Assembly: GCA_035315345.1 (NCBI GenBank)
Contig: DATFYA010000129.1
Location: forward strand, 1-44,089
Length of the DNA: 44,089 nt
Source: Candidatus Methylomirabilota bacterium
Lineage (GTDB): Bacteria > Methylomirabilota > Methylomirabilia > Rokubacteriales > CSP1-6
Reading direction: 5' to 3'
In this document: positions 31,638-41,700 of the stretch, one piece after another
Position numbering within the stretch: the first letter of the stretch is position 1
How the letters are laid out: each line of letters opens with the position of its first letter
Translations under genes and position numbers: made by a program
Notes under the pieces: model-generated
Told to the model about the DNA's origin: nothing
The model's database searches: none
The model's input: only the letters and a program-made list of their open reading frames with translations

Positions 31638-32476
31638 CTCGTCCGGTCGCGCTCCCGGTAGTCGCCGAAGGCGGCGTCGCGCTGGCTCAGCAGGTCGCGG
31701 ACGCTGCCGCCGTCGCGCTTGAACTGCGCGCGATAGGCCTGGCTCGCCGCGGTGGAGAAGGCCAGCGCCTGTAGCTCGGTTCCCGCCCGGATCGCCGCGC
31801 GCAGCCCCATGATCTCCATCGCGCGATGGACCGCGCGCTTGTTGATCTGGGTCAGCTCGGTGGGTACCAGCGCCACCCGCTCGGCCACGCCCAGCACCGT
31901 CCCCTCCAGCTCGGCCGCCGGCACCGCGCGGTTGGCGAAGCCCTTGGCCGCCGCCTCGGTCCCGCTGATCGCGTCGCCGGTGAGGAACATCTCCATCGCG
32001 GTCCGCAGGCCCATGAGCCAGGGATGGAACTGGTTGTCGGGCGGGCTCATGAGCCGGGTCGGCGGGTAGCCGATGCGCGCGTCCTCCGCCACGTAGACCA
32101 GATCGCAGCACGCGGCCAGCTCGCTCCCGCCGGCCAGGCAGTAGCCGTGGACCTGGGCGATGACCGGCTTGGCGAGGTCCCAGATCGTGAACCAGCTCTC
32201 CACCACGTGCCGCGCCCACTGCCCGGGTCCGCCGGGCGAGTAGAAGGGCTGGCCCACCGAGTTGTCGGCGGAGAGGTCGTAGCCCGACGAGAAGCACGGG
32301 CCGGCCCCGCGCATGATCGAGACCTTGACGGCGGGATCGGCGTCGGCCTCGCGGAGCGCGGTGAGGATCGCGCCGCGCAGCTCGTTGCTCAGCGCGTTGC
32401 GCTTCTCGGGACGGTTCAGGGTGAGACGGCGGACGCCGGGGAGCGGGTCGTCGAGGAGGAGCACGCCGGTGGTCAT
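31634..32476 (-). CDS. Enoyl-CoA hydratase/isomerase family protein
   Basis: A 280-residue crotonase. The start at ATG 32476 gives TTGVLLLDDPLPGVRRLTLNRPEKRNAL, the normal N-terminus. The oxyanion-hole segments are CFSSGYDL and GYCLAGGSELAACCD. The loop around IGYPPTRLMSPPDNQ varies in place of the Glu-containing motif seen in hydratases, so the exact activity is uncertain. It belongs to fatty-acid or aromatic acid CoA catabolism. Convergent with the VOC gene; divergent from the TetR regulator. Confidence 0.9.
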   Translation of the reverse strand: MTTGVLLLDDPLPGVRRLTLNRPEKRNALSNELRGAILTALREADADPAVKVSIMRGAGPCFSSGYDLSADNSVGQPFYSPGGPGQWARHVVESWFTIWDLAKPVIAQVHGYCLAGGSELAACCDLVYVAEDARIGYPPTRLMSPPDNQFHPWLMGLRTAMEMFLTGDAISGTEAAAKGFANRAVPAAELEGTVLGVAERVALVPTELTQINKRAVHRAMEIMGLRAAIRAGTELQALAFSTAASQAYRAQFKRDGGSVRDLLSQRDAAFGDYRERDRTS

Positions 32477-32534
32477 GGCGCAGAGCATGCCCGGGGCCCC
32501 GGCGCGGCGCAACGGCCGGCCGCGGGCCCCCCGC

Positions 32535-32562
32535 TTGACAGCCCGGCCCGGCGATGGATAAT
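32535..32562 (+). promoter_or_regulatory. Sigma-70-type promoter of the TetR/ABC exporter operon
   Basis: A perfect -35 TTGACA (32535-32540) is separated by 16 bases from GATAAT (32557-32562), a five-of-six match to the -10 consensus. The start site would fall at about 32569, inside the palindromic operator, only some 15 bases before the regulator's ATG. Confidence 0.8.
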
Positions 32563-32563
32563 T

Positions 32564-32579
32564 AACTAAACGTTTAGTT
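32564..32579. promoter_or_regulatory. Palindromic operator for the TetR regulator
   Basis: AACTAAACGTTTAGTT is a perfect 16-base palindrome with AT-rich composition in a very GC-rich region. It directly follows the -10 hexamer and overlaps the predicted start site, so a bound repressor would block transcription. Autoregulation by the adjacent TetR protein is the natural inference. Confidence 0.78.
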
Positions 32580-32583
32580 GATT

Positions 32584-33288
32584 ATGACCACCATCCGATC
32601 GAGCGCGCCGCGGCGGAGAGCGAAGCGGGGAGCGGGCCGGCCCCGCGTCCCCGCCGGCTCGCGCGAGGCCCTCCTCGCCGCCGGCACCGAATTGTTCGCC
32701 GAGCGCGGCTTCGACGGCGTCTCCGTCCAGGCGATCGCCCGGAAGGCGGGCGTGAACCCGGCGATGATCAGCTACCACTTCGGCGGCAAGCGCGACCTCT
32801 ACCTGGCCATCCTCGCCGCCACCTTCGACGAGATCGTCGCCGACGTCGAGCGCATCGCGGCCTCGACCGCGCCGGCTCCCCAGGTGCTGCGCGACGTGAT
32901 GGCGGCGATCGGCGAGACCGCGAGCCGGCGTCACCCGCACTTCTGCACCATGATGCTGCGCGAGGTGCTGACCGGCGGGGCGCGCCTGGAGCCGGCGCTG
33001 GCCGAGCCGGTCCGGGTGATGGCCGCGGTCCAGCGCATCGTGGAGCGCGGGGTGCGCGAGGGCAGCTTTCGCCCGGTGGATCCGCTGCTCACCCACTTGA
33101 GCCTGATCGGCAGCCTCGTCTTCTTCTTCGCCACCATGCACTTCCGGCAGCGCCTGTTGCGGGACCGCCTGCACCGGGAGTCGCCGGACGGTGCCACCTA
33201 CATCGCGCATCTTCAAGAATTGATCATCGAGGGCCTCGCCACCCGCGGCGCCGGCGCGGGCGCGGGCCGGGCGGGGCGCCGGTCATGA
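32584..33288 (+). CDS. TetR family transcriptional regulator
   Basis: A 234-residue TetR repressor. After an Arg-rich leader, the helix-turn-helix domain runs about residues 24-70 (REALLAAGTELFAERGFDGVS, AIARKAGVNPAMISYHFGGKRDL). The C-terminal ligand domain is CecR-like in context: regulator, membrane-fusion protein, tandem ATPase and two ABC-2 permeases are ordered as in E. coli cecR-ybhGFSR. ATG 32584 is preferred over a TTG at 32578. No Shine-Dalgarno precedes it; the leader is about 15 bases. It overlaps the HlyD gene by ATGA. Confidence 0.93.
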   Translation: MTTIRSSAPRRRAKRGAGRPRVPAGSREALLAAGTELFAERGFDGVSVQAIARKAGVNPAMISYHFGGKRDLYLAILAATFDEIVADVERIAASTAPAPQVLRDVMAAIGETASRRHPHFCTMMLREVLTGGARLEPALAEPVRVMAAVQRIVERGVREGSFRPVDPLLTHLSLIGSLVFFFATMHFRQRLLRDRLHRESPDGATYIAHLQELIIEGLATRGAGAGAGRAGRRS

Positions 33289-34496
33289 GCGCGCCGGTTT
33301 CCCCGGCGCAGCACCGCCGTCGGGCCGTCGTGGCCGCGGTCGCGCTGGTCGTCCTGGCCCTGCTGGGCTACGGCGCCTGGCGCTTCTTCCTCGCCGGCTC
33401 CCGGTTGCCGGCCGGCGTGATCGGGGTGAGCGGGCGGATCGAGGGCGACGACGCGGCGGTCGGCGCCAAGATCTCGGGGCGGATCCGCGAGATCACGGTG
33501 CGCGAGGGCGATCGGGTCGAGGCCGGGCAGGTCATCGCGGTGCTCGACGACGCGCAGATCCGCGCGCGCGAGCAGCAGTCCGAGGCCGCGGTGCGCCAGG
33601 CCCAGGCGCGGGTCCGCCTCTCCCAGCACCAGATCACGGTGCTGCGCGAGCAGCTGCGCCAGAGCGAGATGAGCGTCGGCCAGTCGCGCACCGACGCGGA
33701 GGGGCGCGTGCACGAGGCGGAGGCGCGCCTGGCCGCCGCGGAGGCGCAGCTGGCCCAGGCCGAGGCCTCGCACGCCCAGGCGAAGTGGGAGCGCGACGCC
33801 TACGCCAAGCTGGTCCAGCAGGGCGCGGTCGCCGAGCAGGACGCGCTGCAGAAGCGGTACGGCGAGGAGGCGCAGGCCGCGGTGGTGCGGGCGAACCGCC
33901 GACAGGTCGAGGCGGCCCGCGGCGCGCTCACCACTGCGAAGGCCAACCTCACCAACCCGGAGATCCGCTCATCGCAGGTGGCCGCGGTGCAGGGACAGAT
34001 CCTGCAAGCCGAGGCCGACATCGCGGCCGCGCAGGCGGACGCGGAGCGGGCGCAGGCGATGCTGGACGAGGCCCGGGCGAATCGCGCGGACCTCCAGGTC
34101 TACGCGCCCTTCACCGGCACCATCGCCACGCGCACCGCCGAGCCCGGCGAGGTCATCGCGGCGGGCACCCCGATCGCGACCATGGTCAACCTGGCCCAGG
34201 TGTACCTGCGCGCCTTCGTGCCGGGCGGCCAGATCGGCCGCGTTCGGATCGGCCAGGCCGCGCGCGTGTACCTGGACTCGGCGCCGAGGGCGCCGATCGA
34301 CGCCGAGGTCATCCGCATCGATCCCGAGGCGTCGTTCACGCCGGAGAACACCTACTTCCGCGAGGACCGGGTGAAGCAGGTCGTGGGGGTGAAACTGCTC
34401 ATCCGCGGCGCCACCGGGTTCGCCAAGCCGGGCATGCCCGCGGACGGCGAGATCCTCGTCGACGGGCAGTGGCCCGCTCGCCCGACCCATCGATGA
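33285..34496 (+). CDS. HlyD-family membrane fusion protein (YbhG-like)
   Basis: A 403-residue periplasmic adaptor. One N-terminal membrane helix (about 13-36) is followed by the biotinyl-lipoyl half-motif (VGAKISGRIREITVREGDRVEAGQVIAVLDD), a long alpha-helical hairpin with Ala/Gln/Glu heptads (about 85-265), the second lipoyl half (YAPFTGTIATRTAEPGEVI), and a beta-barrel domain. It links the ABC-2 permeases to an outer-membrane channel, for which no gene is present here. ATGA overlaps join it to both neighbours. Confidence 0.93.
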   Translation: MSAPVSPAQHRRRAVVAAVALVVLALLGYGAWRFFLAGSRLPAGVIGVSGRIEGDDAAVGAKISGRIREITVREGDRVEAGQVIAVLDDAQIRAREQQSEAAVRQAQARVRLSQHQITVLREQLRQSEMSVGQSRTDAEGRVHEAEARLAAAEAQLAQAEASHAQAKWERDAYAKLVQQGAVAEQDALQKRYGEEAQAAVVRANRRQVEAARGALTTAKANLTNPEIRSSQVAAVQGQILQAEADIAAAQADAERAQAMLDEARANRADLQVYAPFTGTIATRTAEPGEVIAAGTPIATMVNLAQVYLRAFVPGGQIGRVRIGQAARVYLDSAPRAPIDAEVIRIDPEASFTPENTYFREDRVKQVVGVKLLIRGATGFAKPGMPADGEILVDGQWPARPTHR

Positions 34497-36418
34497 GCGC
34501 GCCGGCGCCGGCCATCCGGGTCGCCGGGCTCACCAGGCGGTACGGCGAGGTCGAAGCGGTGCGCGGCATCGACCTCGAGGTGCCGCCGGGCGAGATCTTC
34601 GGGCTGATCGGCCCCGACGGCGCGGGCAAGACCTCCACCTTCCAGGTGCTGGGCGGCGTCATGCCGGCCACCGCGGGAACGGCGGAGCTGATGGGCCGCC
34701 CCGCGCGGGAGGCGCGGCCGTTCGTGGGCTACCTCACGCAGGCCTTCAGCCTGTATCCCGATCTCTCGGTGCACGAGAACATCCGCTACGTGGGCGAGCT
34801 GCGCCTGGTGCCGCGCGAGGAGATCGAACGGCGCGGGCGGCGCTACCTGGAGATGTTCGGGATGGATCGGTTCGGCGACCGGCTCGCCGGCCGGCTCAGC
34901 GGCGGCATGAGGCAGAAGATGGCGCTGGCGTGCGCGCTGGTGGCGGAGCCTCGAATCTTGTTGCTGGACGAGCCCACCACCGGCGTGGATCCGGTGTCGC
35001 GGCGCGAGTTCTGGGACACGCTGGTCGACCTGTCGAGCCACGGCATGACGATCCTGGTGGCCACGCCGTATCTCGACGAAGCCGAGCGCTGCCACCGTGT
35101 CGCCCTGATGCACCAGGGGCGGCTGGTGCGCACCGGCACCCCCGCCGAGATCCGCGACGGCCTGGGCCTCACCCGCCTGGAGCTGCGCACGCCCGACCTC
35201 CGCGCAGCCGCGGCGGCGCTGGGCGGTCGCGACGGCATCGCAGACGTTCAGCGCTTCGGTGACCGGCTCGACGTCATGGTGCGCGACGCGGCGGAGGGCG
35301 AGCGCGCCGTCCGCGCCGCGCTCGGCGCGGCCGGCCAGGGCGTGGGCTCGCTGCGCCCCGGCGCGCCCACGCTGGAGAACGCCTTCGTGTCAATTTTGCA
35401 GTCGCTCGAAGGCGAGCCGCGCGCGCCCGACTTCCCGGGCCGGCGCCGCGAGGAGCATCACGCGGAGGCGGTCGCGATCGGGGCGCGCGACCTCGGCAAG
35501 ACATTCGGGGACTTCACCGCGGTGAAGGGCGTCGACCTGGAGATTCGGCCCGGCGAGGTCTACGGCCTGCTCGGCGCCAACGGGGCCGGCAAGACCACCA
35601 CGATCAAGATGCTCTGCGGGCTGCTGGAGCCGAGCGAGGGCGTGGTGGAGCTGGCCGGCGAGCGCGGGGCGCTCCGCTCCGAGGCCGTCCGGCAGCAGGT
35701 CGGCTACATGTCGCAGAGGTTCTCCCTCTACGACGACCTCACGATCGAGGAGAACCTCGACTTCTTCGCCGGGGTCTACCAGGTGCCACCGGACCGCCGC
35801 GCGGAGCGCAAGCGCTGGGTGCTGGCGTTCGCGGGCCTCGAGGGCCGCGGCGGCCAGCTCACCGGCTCGCTGCCCGGCGGGTGGAAGCAGCGGGTGGCCT
35901 TCGGGGCCGCGGTGATGCACGAGCCGCGGGTGCTCTTCCTCGACGAGCCGACGTCCGGCGTGGATCCGATCGCGCGCCGGGCCCTCTGGACCATGATCAA
36001 TCGCCTCGCAGACAGCGGGACCGCCATCCTCGTCACCACGCACTACCTGGAAGAGGCCGAGCAGTGCAACCGCCTCGGCTTCATGGTGGGCGGCGAGCTG
36101 GTGGCCGAGGGCACGCCGACCGGGATCAAGGCGGCCCAGGGCGGCCGGGTGCTGGAGCTGCGCGTCGACGACCCGATCCGGGCCATGAGCCGCCTCCGGT
36201 CGGAGCTCGAGCGCTGGCGCGTGTCGCTCTTCGGCGACCGCATCCACGTCATCGTGGATGGCGACCCGGACGACGCGGCGCGCGACCTGCGCGCCCGCCT
36301 CGAGCGCGCCTCCATCCGCACGCTCGAGCTGACTCAGCAGGACTACTCGCTCGAGGACGTCTTCATCCTGATCGTGGAGCGGAACCACCGCGCGGGCCGG
36401 TCGGCCGCGGCGGCGTGA
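34493..36418 (+). CDS. ABC transporter ATP-binding protein, tandem (YbhF-like)
   Basis: A 641-residue protein with two nucleotide-binding domains. Domain 1: Walker A GPDGAGKTS (about 40-48), signature LSGGMRQKM, Walker B ILLLDEPTTGVDP. Domain 2: Walker A GANGAGKTT (about 361-369), signature LPGGWKQRV, Walker B VLFLDEPTSGVDP. The second signature deviates from LSGGQ (Ser replaced by Pro), suggesting that the two ATP sites are not equivalent. It powers the two ABC-2 permeases encoded immediately downstream. Confidence 0.94.
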   Translation: MSAPAPAIRVAGLTRRYGEVEAVRGIDLEVPPGEIFGLIGPDGAGKTSTFQVLGGVMPATAGTAELMGRPAREARPFVGYLTQAFSLYPDLSVHENIRYVGELRLVPREEIERRGRRYLEMFGMDRFGDRLAGRLSGGMRQKMALACALVAEPRILLLDEPTTGVDPVSRREFWDTLVDLSSHGMTILVATPYLDEAERCHRVALMHQGRLVRTGTPAEIRDGLGLTRLELRTPDLRAAAAALGGRDGIADVQRFGDRLDVMVRDAAEGERAVRAALGAAGQGVGSLRPGAPTLENAFVSILQSLEGEPRAPDFPGRRREEHHAEAVAIGARDLGKTFGDFTAVKGVDLEIRPGEVYGLLGANGAGKTTTIKMLCGLLEPSEGVVELAGERGALRSEAVRQQVGYMSQRFSLYDDLTIEENLDFFAGVYQVPPDRRAERKRWVLAFAGLEGRGGQLTGSLPGGWKQRVAFGAAVMHEPRVLFLDEPTSGVDPIARRALWTMINRLADSGTAILVTTHYLEEAEQCNRLGFMVGGELVAEGTPTGIKAAQGGRVLELRVDDPIRAMSRLRSELERWRVSLFGDRIHVIVDGDPDDAARDLRARLERASIRTLELTQQDYSLEDVFILIVERNHRAGRSAAAA

Positions 36419-36425
36419 CCCGACC

Positions 36426-37532
36426 ATGCGTCGAATCCTCGCCCAGGCGCGGAAGGATCTCACCCAGCTGCTGCGCGACCGCCTCGCCCTGGCCCTCGCG
36501 GTGGTGTTGCCGGTGGTGCTCACCGCGCTGCTGGGCACCACGATCTCGCTGACCGTCACCGACATTCCGCTGGTGGTCCAGGACCTGGACCAGACGCCGC
36601 TCTCGCGCCGCTACATCGACGCCTACCGCAGCTCGCTCACGTTCCGGATCGTCGCGCTCCCGATCGCGTCCTCGCCCGAGTCCGCCATCGCCCGCGGCCG
36701 CGCCCGCGGCGCCCTGATCCTGCCCGAGCACTTCGAGCGCGAGATCCGGCGCGGCCGCGTGGCCCGGGCCCAGCTGCTGGTTGACGGCACCGACACCAAC
36801 ACCGCCCTGCTCGTGCAGGGCGCGTCCGGGCAGATCACGCGCGCGTTCGTCCAGCAGCTGCCCGGCGACGCGCGGGCGCCCGCGGTGCAGACCGCCACCC
36901 GGCTCTGGTTCAACCCGGGCCGCGAGCCGCGCAAGTTCTACGGCCCCGGAATGCTCGTGCTGTCGCTGTCGATCTTTCCCACCGTGCTCGCCGCGCTGGC
37001 CATGTCGCGCGAGGGCGAGCAGCAGACGATCCTGCAGGTCTACGTCTCGAGCATCTCGGCCCACGAGTACCTCCTGGGCAAGATCCTGGCCGGGATGGTG
37101 ATCGGGACGGTCCAGTGCCTGCTCGTGATCGGCCTCATGTTCACCCTGTTCGGGCTGCGCCTGGCGGGCGATCCGACGCCGCTCGTCCTCGGCAGCCTCC
37201 TCTTCCTCTTCTGCGTGGTGAGCTTCGGCACCTGGGTGGGCGGGGCCATCCCCAACCAGGCCGCCGCGGTCCAGGGGGTGTCGCTCGGCGGCTTCCTGCT
37301 CGCCTTCCTGCTCTCCGGCCTCATCTTCCCGATCGAGAACATCCCGCGCTCGCTCGCCTGGATCTCGAGCCTGGTGCAGGCGCGCTACTACATCGTCCTG
37401 GTGCGCGACGCGTTCCTGCAGGGCGGCGGCTGGCCGGCGGTGTGGTGGGCGGTGCTGATGATCGGCGTCCTCGGCGCCGGGTACTACGCCCTGGCCTGGC
37501 TCGCGATGCGGCGCATGCAGGTGAAGGCATGA
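36426..37532 (+). CDS. ABC-2 type permease (YbhS/YbhR-like)
   Basis: A 368-residue inner-membrane subunit. One N-terminal helix (LALALAVVLPVVLTALLG), a large extracytoplasmic domain (about 45-175) and five to six C-terminal helices match the ABC-2 membrane family. It pairs with the following permease to form the transport channel of a drug or lipid exporter. It starts eight bases after the ATPase stop and overlaps the next gene by ATGA. Confidence 0.93.
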   Translation: MRRILAQARKDLTQLLRDRLALALAVVLPVVLTALLGTTISLTVTDIPLVVQDLDQTPLSRRYIDAYRSSLTFRIVALPIASSPESAIARGRARGALILPEHFEREIRRGRVARAQLLVDGTDTNTALLVQGASGQITRAFVQQLPGDARAPAVQTATRLWFNPGREPRKFYGPGMLVLSLSIFPTVLAALAMSREGEQQTILQVYVSSISAHEYLLGKILAGMVIGTVQCLLVIGLMFTLFGLRLAGDPTPLVLGSLLFLFCVVSFGTWVGGAIPNQAAAVQGVSLGGFLLAFLLSGLIFPIENIPRSLAWISSLVQARYYIVLVRDAFLQGGGWPAVWWAVLMIGVLGAGYYALAWLAMRRMQVKA

Positions 37533-38722
37533 GGGCGTGGGCCGGCCCGCGCTTGGGGGGGCGCTTCTGGGCGCTGGCCCTGAAGGAGCTGCGGCAGATC
37601 CGAGGCGACCGGCGGCTCGCCCTGTCGCTGGTGGTGCCGCCGATGCTCCAGATCCTGCTCTTCGGCTTCGCGCTGGATTCCCACGTGCGGGACCTGCGGC
37701 TCGGCGTGGTGGACGAGAGCGGCACGCATCCGAGCCGCGACCTCGTCGCCGCGATCACCGAGAATCAGACGTTCCGCCTGACCGGCTCCTACCACACCGC
37801 CGAGGAGCTGGGGGCGGCGCTGGCGACGGGGCGGCTCGACGTCGGCGTGGTGGTGCCCTACGACTACGCGCGCGAGCGCGCGCGGGGCCGCCCGGTGACC
37901 GTGCAGGTGCTCCTCAACGCCGCGAACGCCAACACCGCGCAGATCGCGCAGGGCTACATCGAGGGCGCGGTGGCGTGGCTGAACCAGCACGCCGACCGGG
38001 CGCCGCCCGCCACGGCGCGGACCGCCGCCGAGGTGCGCGCCGACGGTGACGAGGCGCGGCCGCCGCTGCCCCCGCGGGCCCGCGTGGAGATCCGCTCCAC
38101 CTTTCTCTACAACCCGGGGCTGGTGAACACCTGGTTCATCGTGACCGGCATCTTCGGCACCCTGATCATCCTGAACGGCTCGCTGGTCGCGGGCGCGACC
38201 ATGATCCGCGAGAAGGAGCGCGGCACCGTCGAGCAGCTGCTGATGACCCCGGCCAGCGCGCTCGAGGTGATCACCGCCAAGATCCTGCCGCTCTTCGTGC
38301 TGCTGATGGGCATGGTCGGGCTCGTCCTGATGGTGGCCCGCCTCGTCTTCCACGTTCCGTTTCGCGGCAGCCTGCTCCTGATGCTCGTCGCCTGCGCCTG
38401 CTGCGTGCTCACCGGGATCGGGATCGGCACGTTCCTGTCCACGTTCGCCCGCTCCGCGAACCAGACCCAGCTCATCGGGTTCTTCGTCAATCCGCCGCTG
38501 GCCATGCTCTCGGGGGCTCTGACTCCGATCGAGGCGATGCCCGGCTGGATCCAGCCGGTCACCCTGCTGAACCCGATCGCCTACTTCGCGAGCGTGGCCC
38601 GCGCGGTGCTCGTGAAGGGCGCCGGCCTCGAGGTGGTCTACCTGCAGCTCCTCGCTCTCGCCGCGCTCGCGCTCGGGCTCGTGGCGGTGAGCGCCTGGCG
38701 CTTCCGGAGCCAGCACAGCTGA
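37529..38722 (+). CDS. ABC-2 type permease (second subunit)
   Basis: A 397-residue membrane protein with the same topology as its neighbour: one N-terminal helix (LALSLVVPPMLQILLFGFAL), an extracytoplasmic domain (about 48-205) and C-terminal helices with the EKERGTVEQLLMTPASALEVITAKI coupling segment. It completes a YbhS/YbhR-like heterodimer. An insertion near residues 155-185 (rich in Ala, Pro, Arg) is longer than usual for the family. It is the last gene of the exporter operon. Confidence 0.93.
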   Translation: MRAWAGPRLGGRFWALALKELRQIRGDRRLALSLVVPPMLQILLFGFALDSHVRDLRLGVVDESGTHPSRDLVAAITENQTFRLTGSYHTAEELGAALATGRLDVGVVVPYDYARERARGRPVTVQVLLNAANANTAQIAQGYIEGAVAWLNQHADRAPPATARTAAEVRADGDEARPPLPPRARVEIRSTFLYNPGLVNTWFIVTGIFGTLIILNGSLVAGATMIREKERGTVEQLLMTPASALEVITAKILPLFVLLMGMVGLVLMVARLVFHVPFRGSLLLMLVACACCVLTGIGIGTFLSTFARSANQTQLIGFFVNPPLAMLSGALTPIEAMPGWIQPVTLLNPIAYFASVARAVLVKGAGLEVVYLQLLALAALALGLVAVSAWRFRSQHS

Positions 38723-38766
38723 GCGGGCTTTCTGCACGCGCGGGGCGCGGCAGGTCCGGCGCGCCC

Positions 38767-41700
38767 TCAGCCGCGCAGCAGCCGATCGGCGTCTTCCCGG
38801 GCCGTCTCCACGCGACGCCAGGACCGGAACGCGCGCCGCAAGTCGGAGTCGGGAACGCGTCCGGCGATCTGCTCCATGGTCTCGAGGGTGAGGCGGGCGC
38901 TGCGCGCCGCGCCCTCGGCGTCTCCCGTGGCGGCCTGGGCGCGAGCCAGGAGATGCGCGGCCTGCCACGTGAGCGTGGGATAGCCGATGCGGCGGGCGAG
39001 CGCCAGGGCCTCCGCGAGCTCGCGGGAGGCGTCGTGGCCCTGCCCGGCCTCGAGGAGGATCTGGCCGCGGAGCGCGAGGGCCTTGGCCTGATACTTGACC
39101 GATCCGGTGCCGCGAGCCTGGGCCAGCGCCTTGTCGGCCTGCTGAAGCGCGGGCGAGGCTTCGCCGGTCGCGAGCAATGCCTCGCTGAGATACAGGCTCA
39201 GGTGGTTCGACCACCGCCACCGGTGAGCGCCGAGTGCGTGCTTCTCGACGCGCTCCTGCGTCTCTTCCATTGCCGCGATGGCTCGACGAGGGTCGCCGAG
39301 GTGGAGCCGGTCCAGCCCCAGGTTGATCAGCGAGCTGACCTCCACGTTGGCGTTCTTCGCCCGGCGTCCGATGTCCGCGGCCTCGCGGTTGTACTCGGTG
39401 GCCCGCGCGAAGTCGCCGAGCTCCTGATAGAGCCAGCCCAGCGTGTTGGTGAGACGGCCCACGATGAACGAGTTGTTGCGCTCGCGGGCCTTGACGAGCC
39501 CTTCGTCGATCGTGACGATGGCTTCCCGGTAGTCGCCCAGGCCGATCTGGGCCAGGCAGAGGAAGGCCAGCGAAAGCAGCTCCGACAGCCCATCGTTGAG
39601 CTGCCGGGCCGCCGTCATGGCCTGGCGGCTCGTCTCGATCGCCCGGGTGAACTCCCCGCGCCAGTTGGCGTGGGCTCCGAGCCAGGTGAGGTTCACCGCG
39701 ACGGTGTCCGCGAACCCGGCGGCCCTCGCGATGCCCAGTGATTCTTCGAAGAGACGGTCCCCCCCGGCCGGATCGCCCTCGGCCTGCGCCACCAAGCCGA
39801 GGTAGCAGAGGCTTCGGGCCACCACGTGCTGGTCCCCCGTCTCGCGCCCGATGGCCAGGGCTTCCTGGGCGAACCGGCGGCACTGGTCGATCCCTTCGCT
39901 GCTGAAGACCAGGAACTGGCTGTAGGCGATCTCGACCAGCGCCTCACCCTCGCGCACGCGGTCGCCGCCACGGCGAGCCGCCTCGCGCACGCGCTCGAAC
40001 GCGGCGATGGAGTCCGGGTAACGGGCCAGTAGGCGCAGCACCTCGCCCCGCCGATGATGGACCTCCTCGATCCGGGTCGGCTCGATCGCGGGAGTCACTC
40101 GTTCGCTCGCCTCGAGGGCGCGCGCGTAGAGGTCGAGGGCGGTCTCGTTCGCGTACGCGGCCTTCGCGCGGTCGCCGGACCGGACGAGATAGGTGAAGGC
40201 CTTGCTCCACTCGCCCCCGTTCTGAAAATGATGAGCCAGCTCCTCGGCGTGCTCGGCCAGACGGTCGGCATAGATCTCCTCGATGGCCATGCCCACCGCC
40301 CGATGGAGGTCTCGCCGGCGCTCCTTGAGCAGGCTCTGATACGCCACGTCCTGGATGAGCGCGTGCTTGAAGATGTAGGCGGGCTCGGGTGCCAGACCGA
40401 GCTCGTAGATGATCTCGAGGTCCTTCAGCTCCTCCAGCAGGTCCGAGAGCCGCTCGGTCAGCCCCGCGACCCGCTGCAGCAGCCGCCCCAGGAACTGGCG
40501 CCCGATGACCGAGGCGAGCTGGACGGTGCGCTTGCCCTCCTCCCCGAGCCGGTCGAGCCGGGCCATGATGATGCCCTGGATGGTGTTGGGGACGTCGAGC
40601 GAGCCGACGCTCTGCACCACCTGGTAGCGGTCTCCCTCCCGCCGCAGCATGCCGAGGTCGAGCAGCGTCTTGATCACCTCCTCGATGAAGAGCGGCACGC
40701 CTTCGGCCTTCTCGAGCAGGGCCCGGCGGAGCGCCGGGGGCAGGTCGGCCGCGCCGAGCACGTGGCCGGCCATGTCCACCGCGTCCGTCTCGGACAGCGG
40801 GTGCAGGGTCAGCACGGTGTGGAAACTGCGGGCCGGGATCGCGGGCGAATAGCCCACCCGGTACGTGAGGATCAGCATGAGAGGCACGCCGGCCACCGCG
40901 TCGACGATCGACGCCAGATACTCCTCGGTGCCCGAGTCGACCCAGTGCAGGTCCTCGAAAACGAGCACGAGAGGCCGGCGCCGGGCCCCGCGGACGGAAA
41001 GGGCTCGGATCGCCTCGAAGCACTTCCCTCGGCGCGCGCCCGCATCCATGTCGAGGATCGCCGGGTCGCCCGGGTCGACGGACAGCAGGTAACGGACATA
41101 TGGAATGTGGGCGTCGAGCTCTCCCATCCGGCGCATCGCGTGCTCGACCTTGGCGATGATTTCTGGCTCTCCGTCGAATTCCTCGATCTCGAAGTTCAGC
41201 CGCAGCTGCTCGATGAGCGGCAGGAACTGGATGGACTGACCGAAGGAGACGCACTGCCCCTCCAGCCACGTGGGCGACTCTCCGGACTCCGTCAGGGCGC
41301 GCCGGAACTCGAGAAGCAGGCGCGACTTGCCGATGCCCGCGTCGCCGGCCAGGGAGACGACTTGGCCCCGCCCCTGCTTGACGTCCGCGAAGCGTTCGAG
41401 CAGGGTTCCGACCTCCCGGGCGCGACCCACGAGGCGGGTGAGTCCCCGCTCGACCGCGGCGGAGAGCCGGGAGCGGCGGGCGCGGCTCCGCACGACCTCG
41501 AAGGCCCGGACGGGCGCGCGGCCCTTCACCGAGATCTCGCCGAGATCGAGAGTCTCGAAGAAGGTGTCGATGACGTCGTGGGTTGCCTCGCTCACCACGA
41601 CGCTGCCCGGCCGGGCGGTCTGCTGGAGGCGGGCGGCCAGGTTGGTCGTGTCGCCCACCGCGGTGTAGTCCATCCGCAGGTCGTCGCCGATCTTGCCCAC

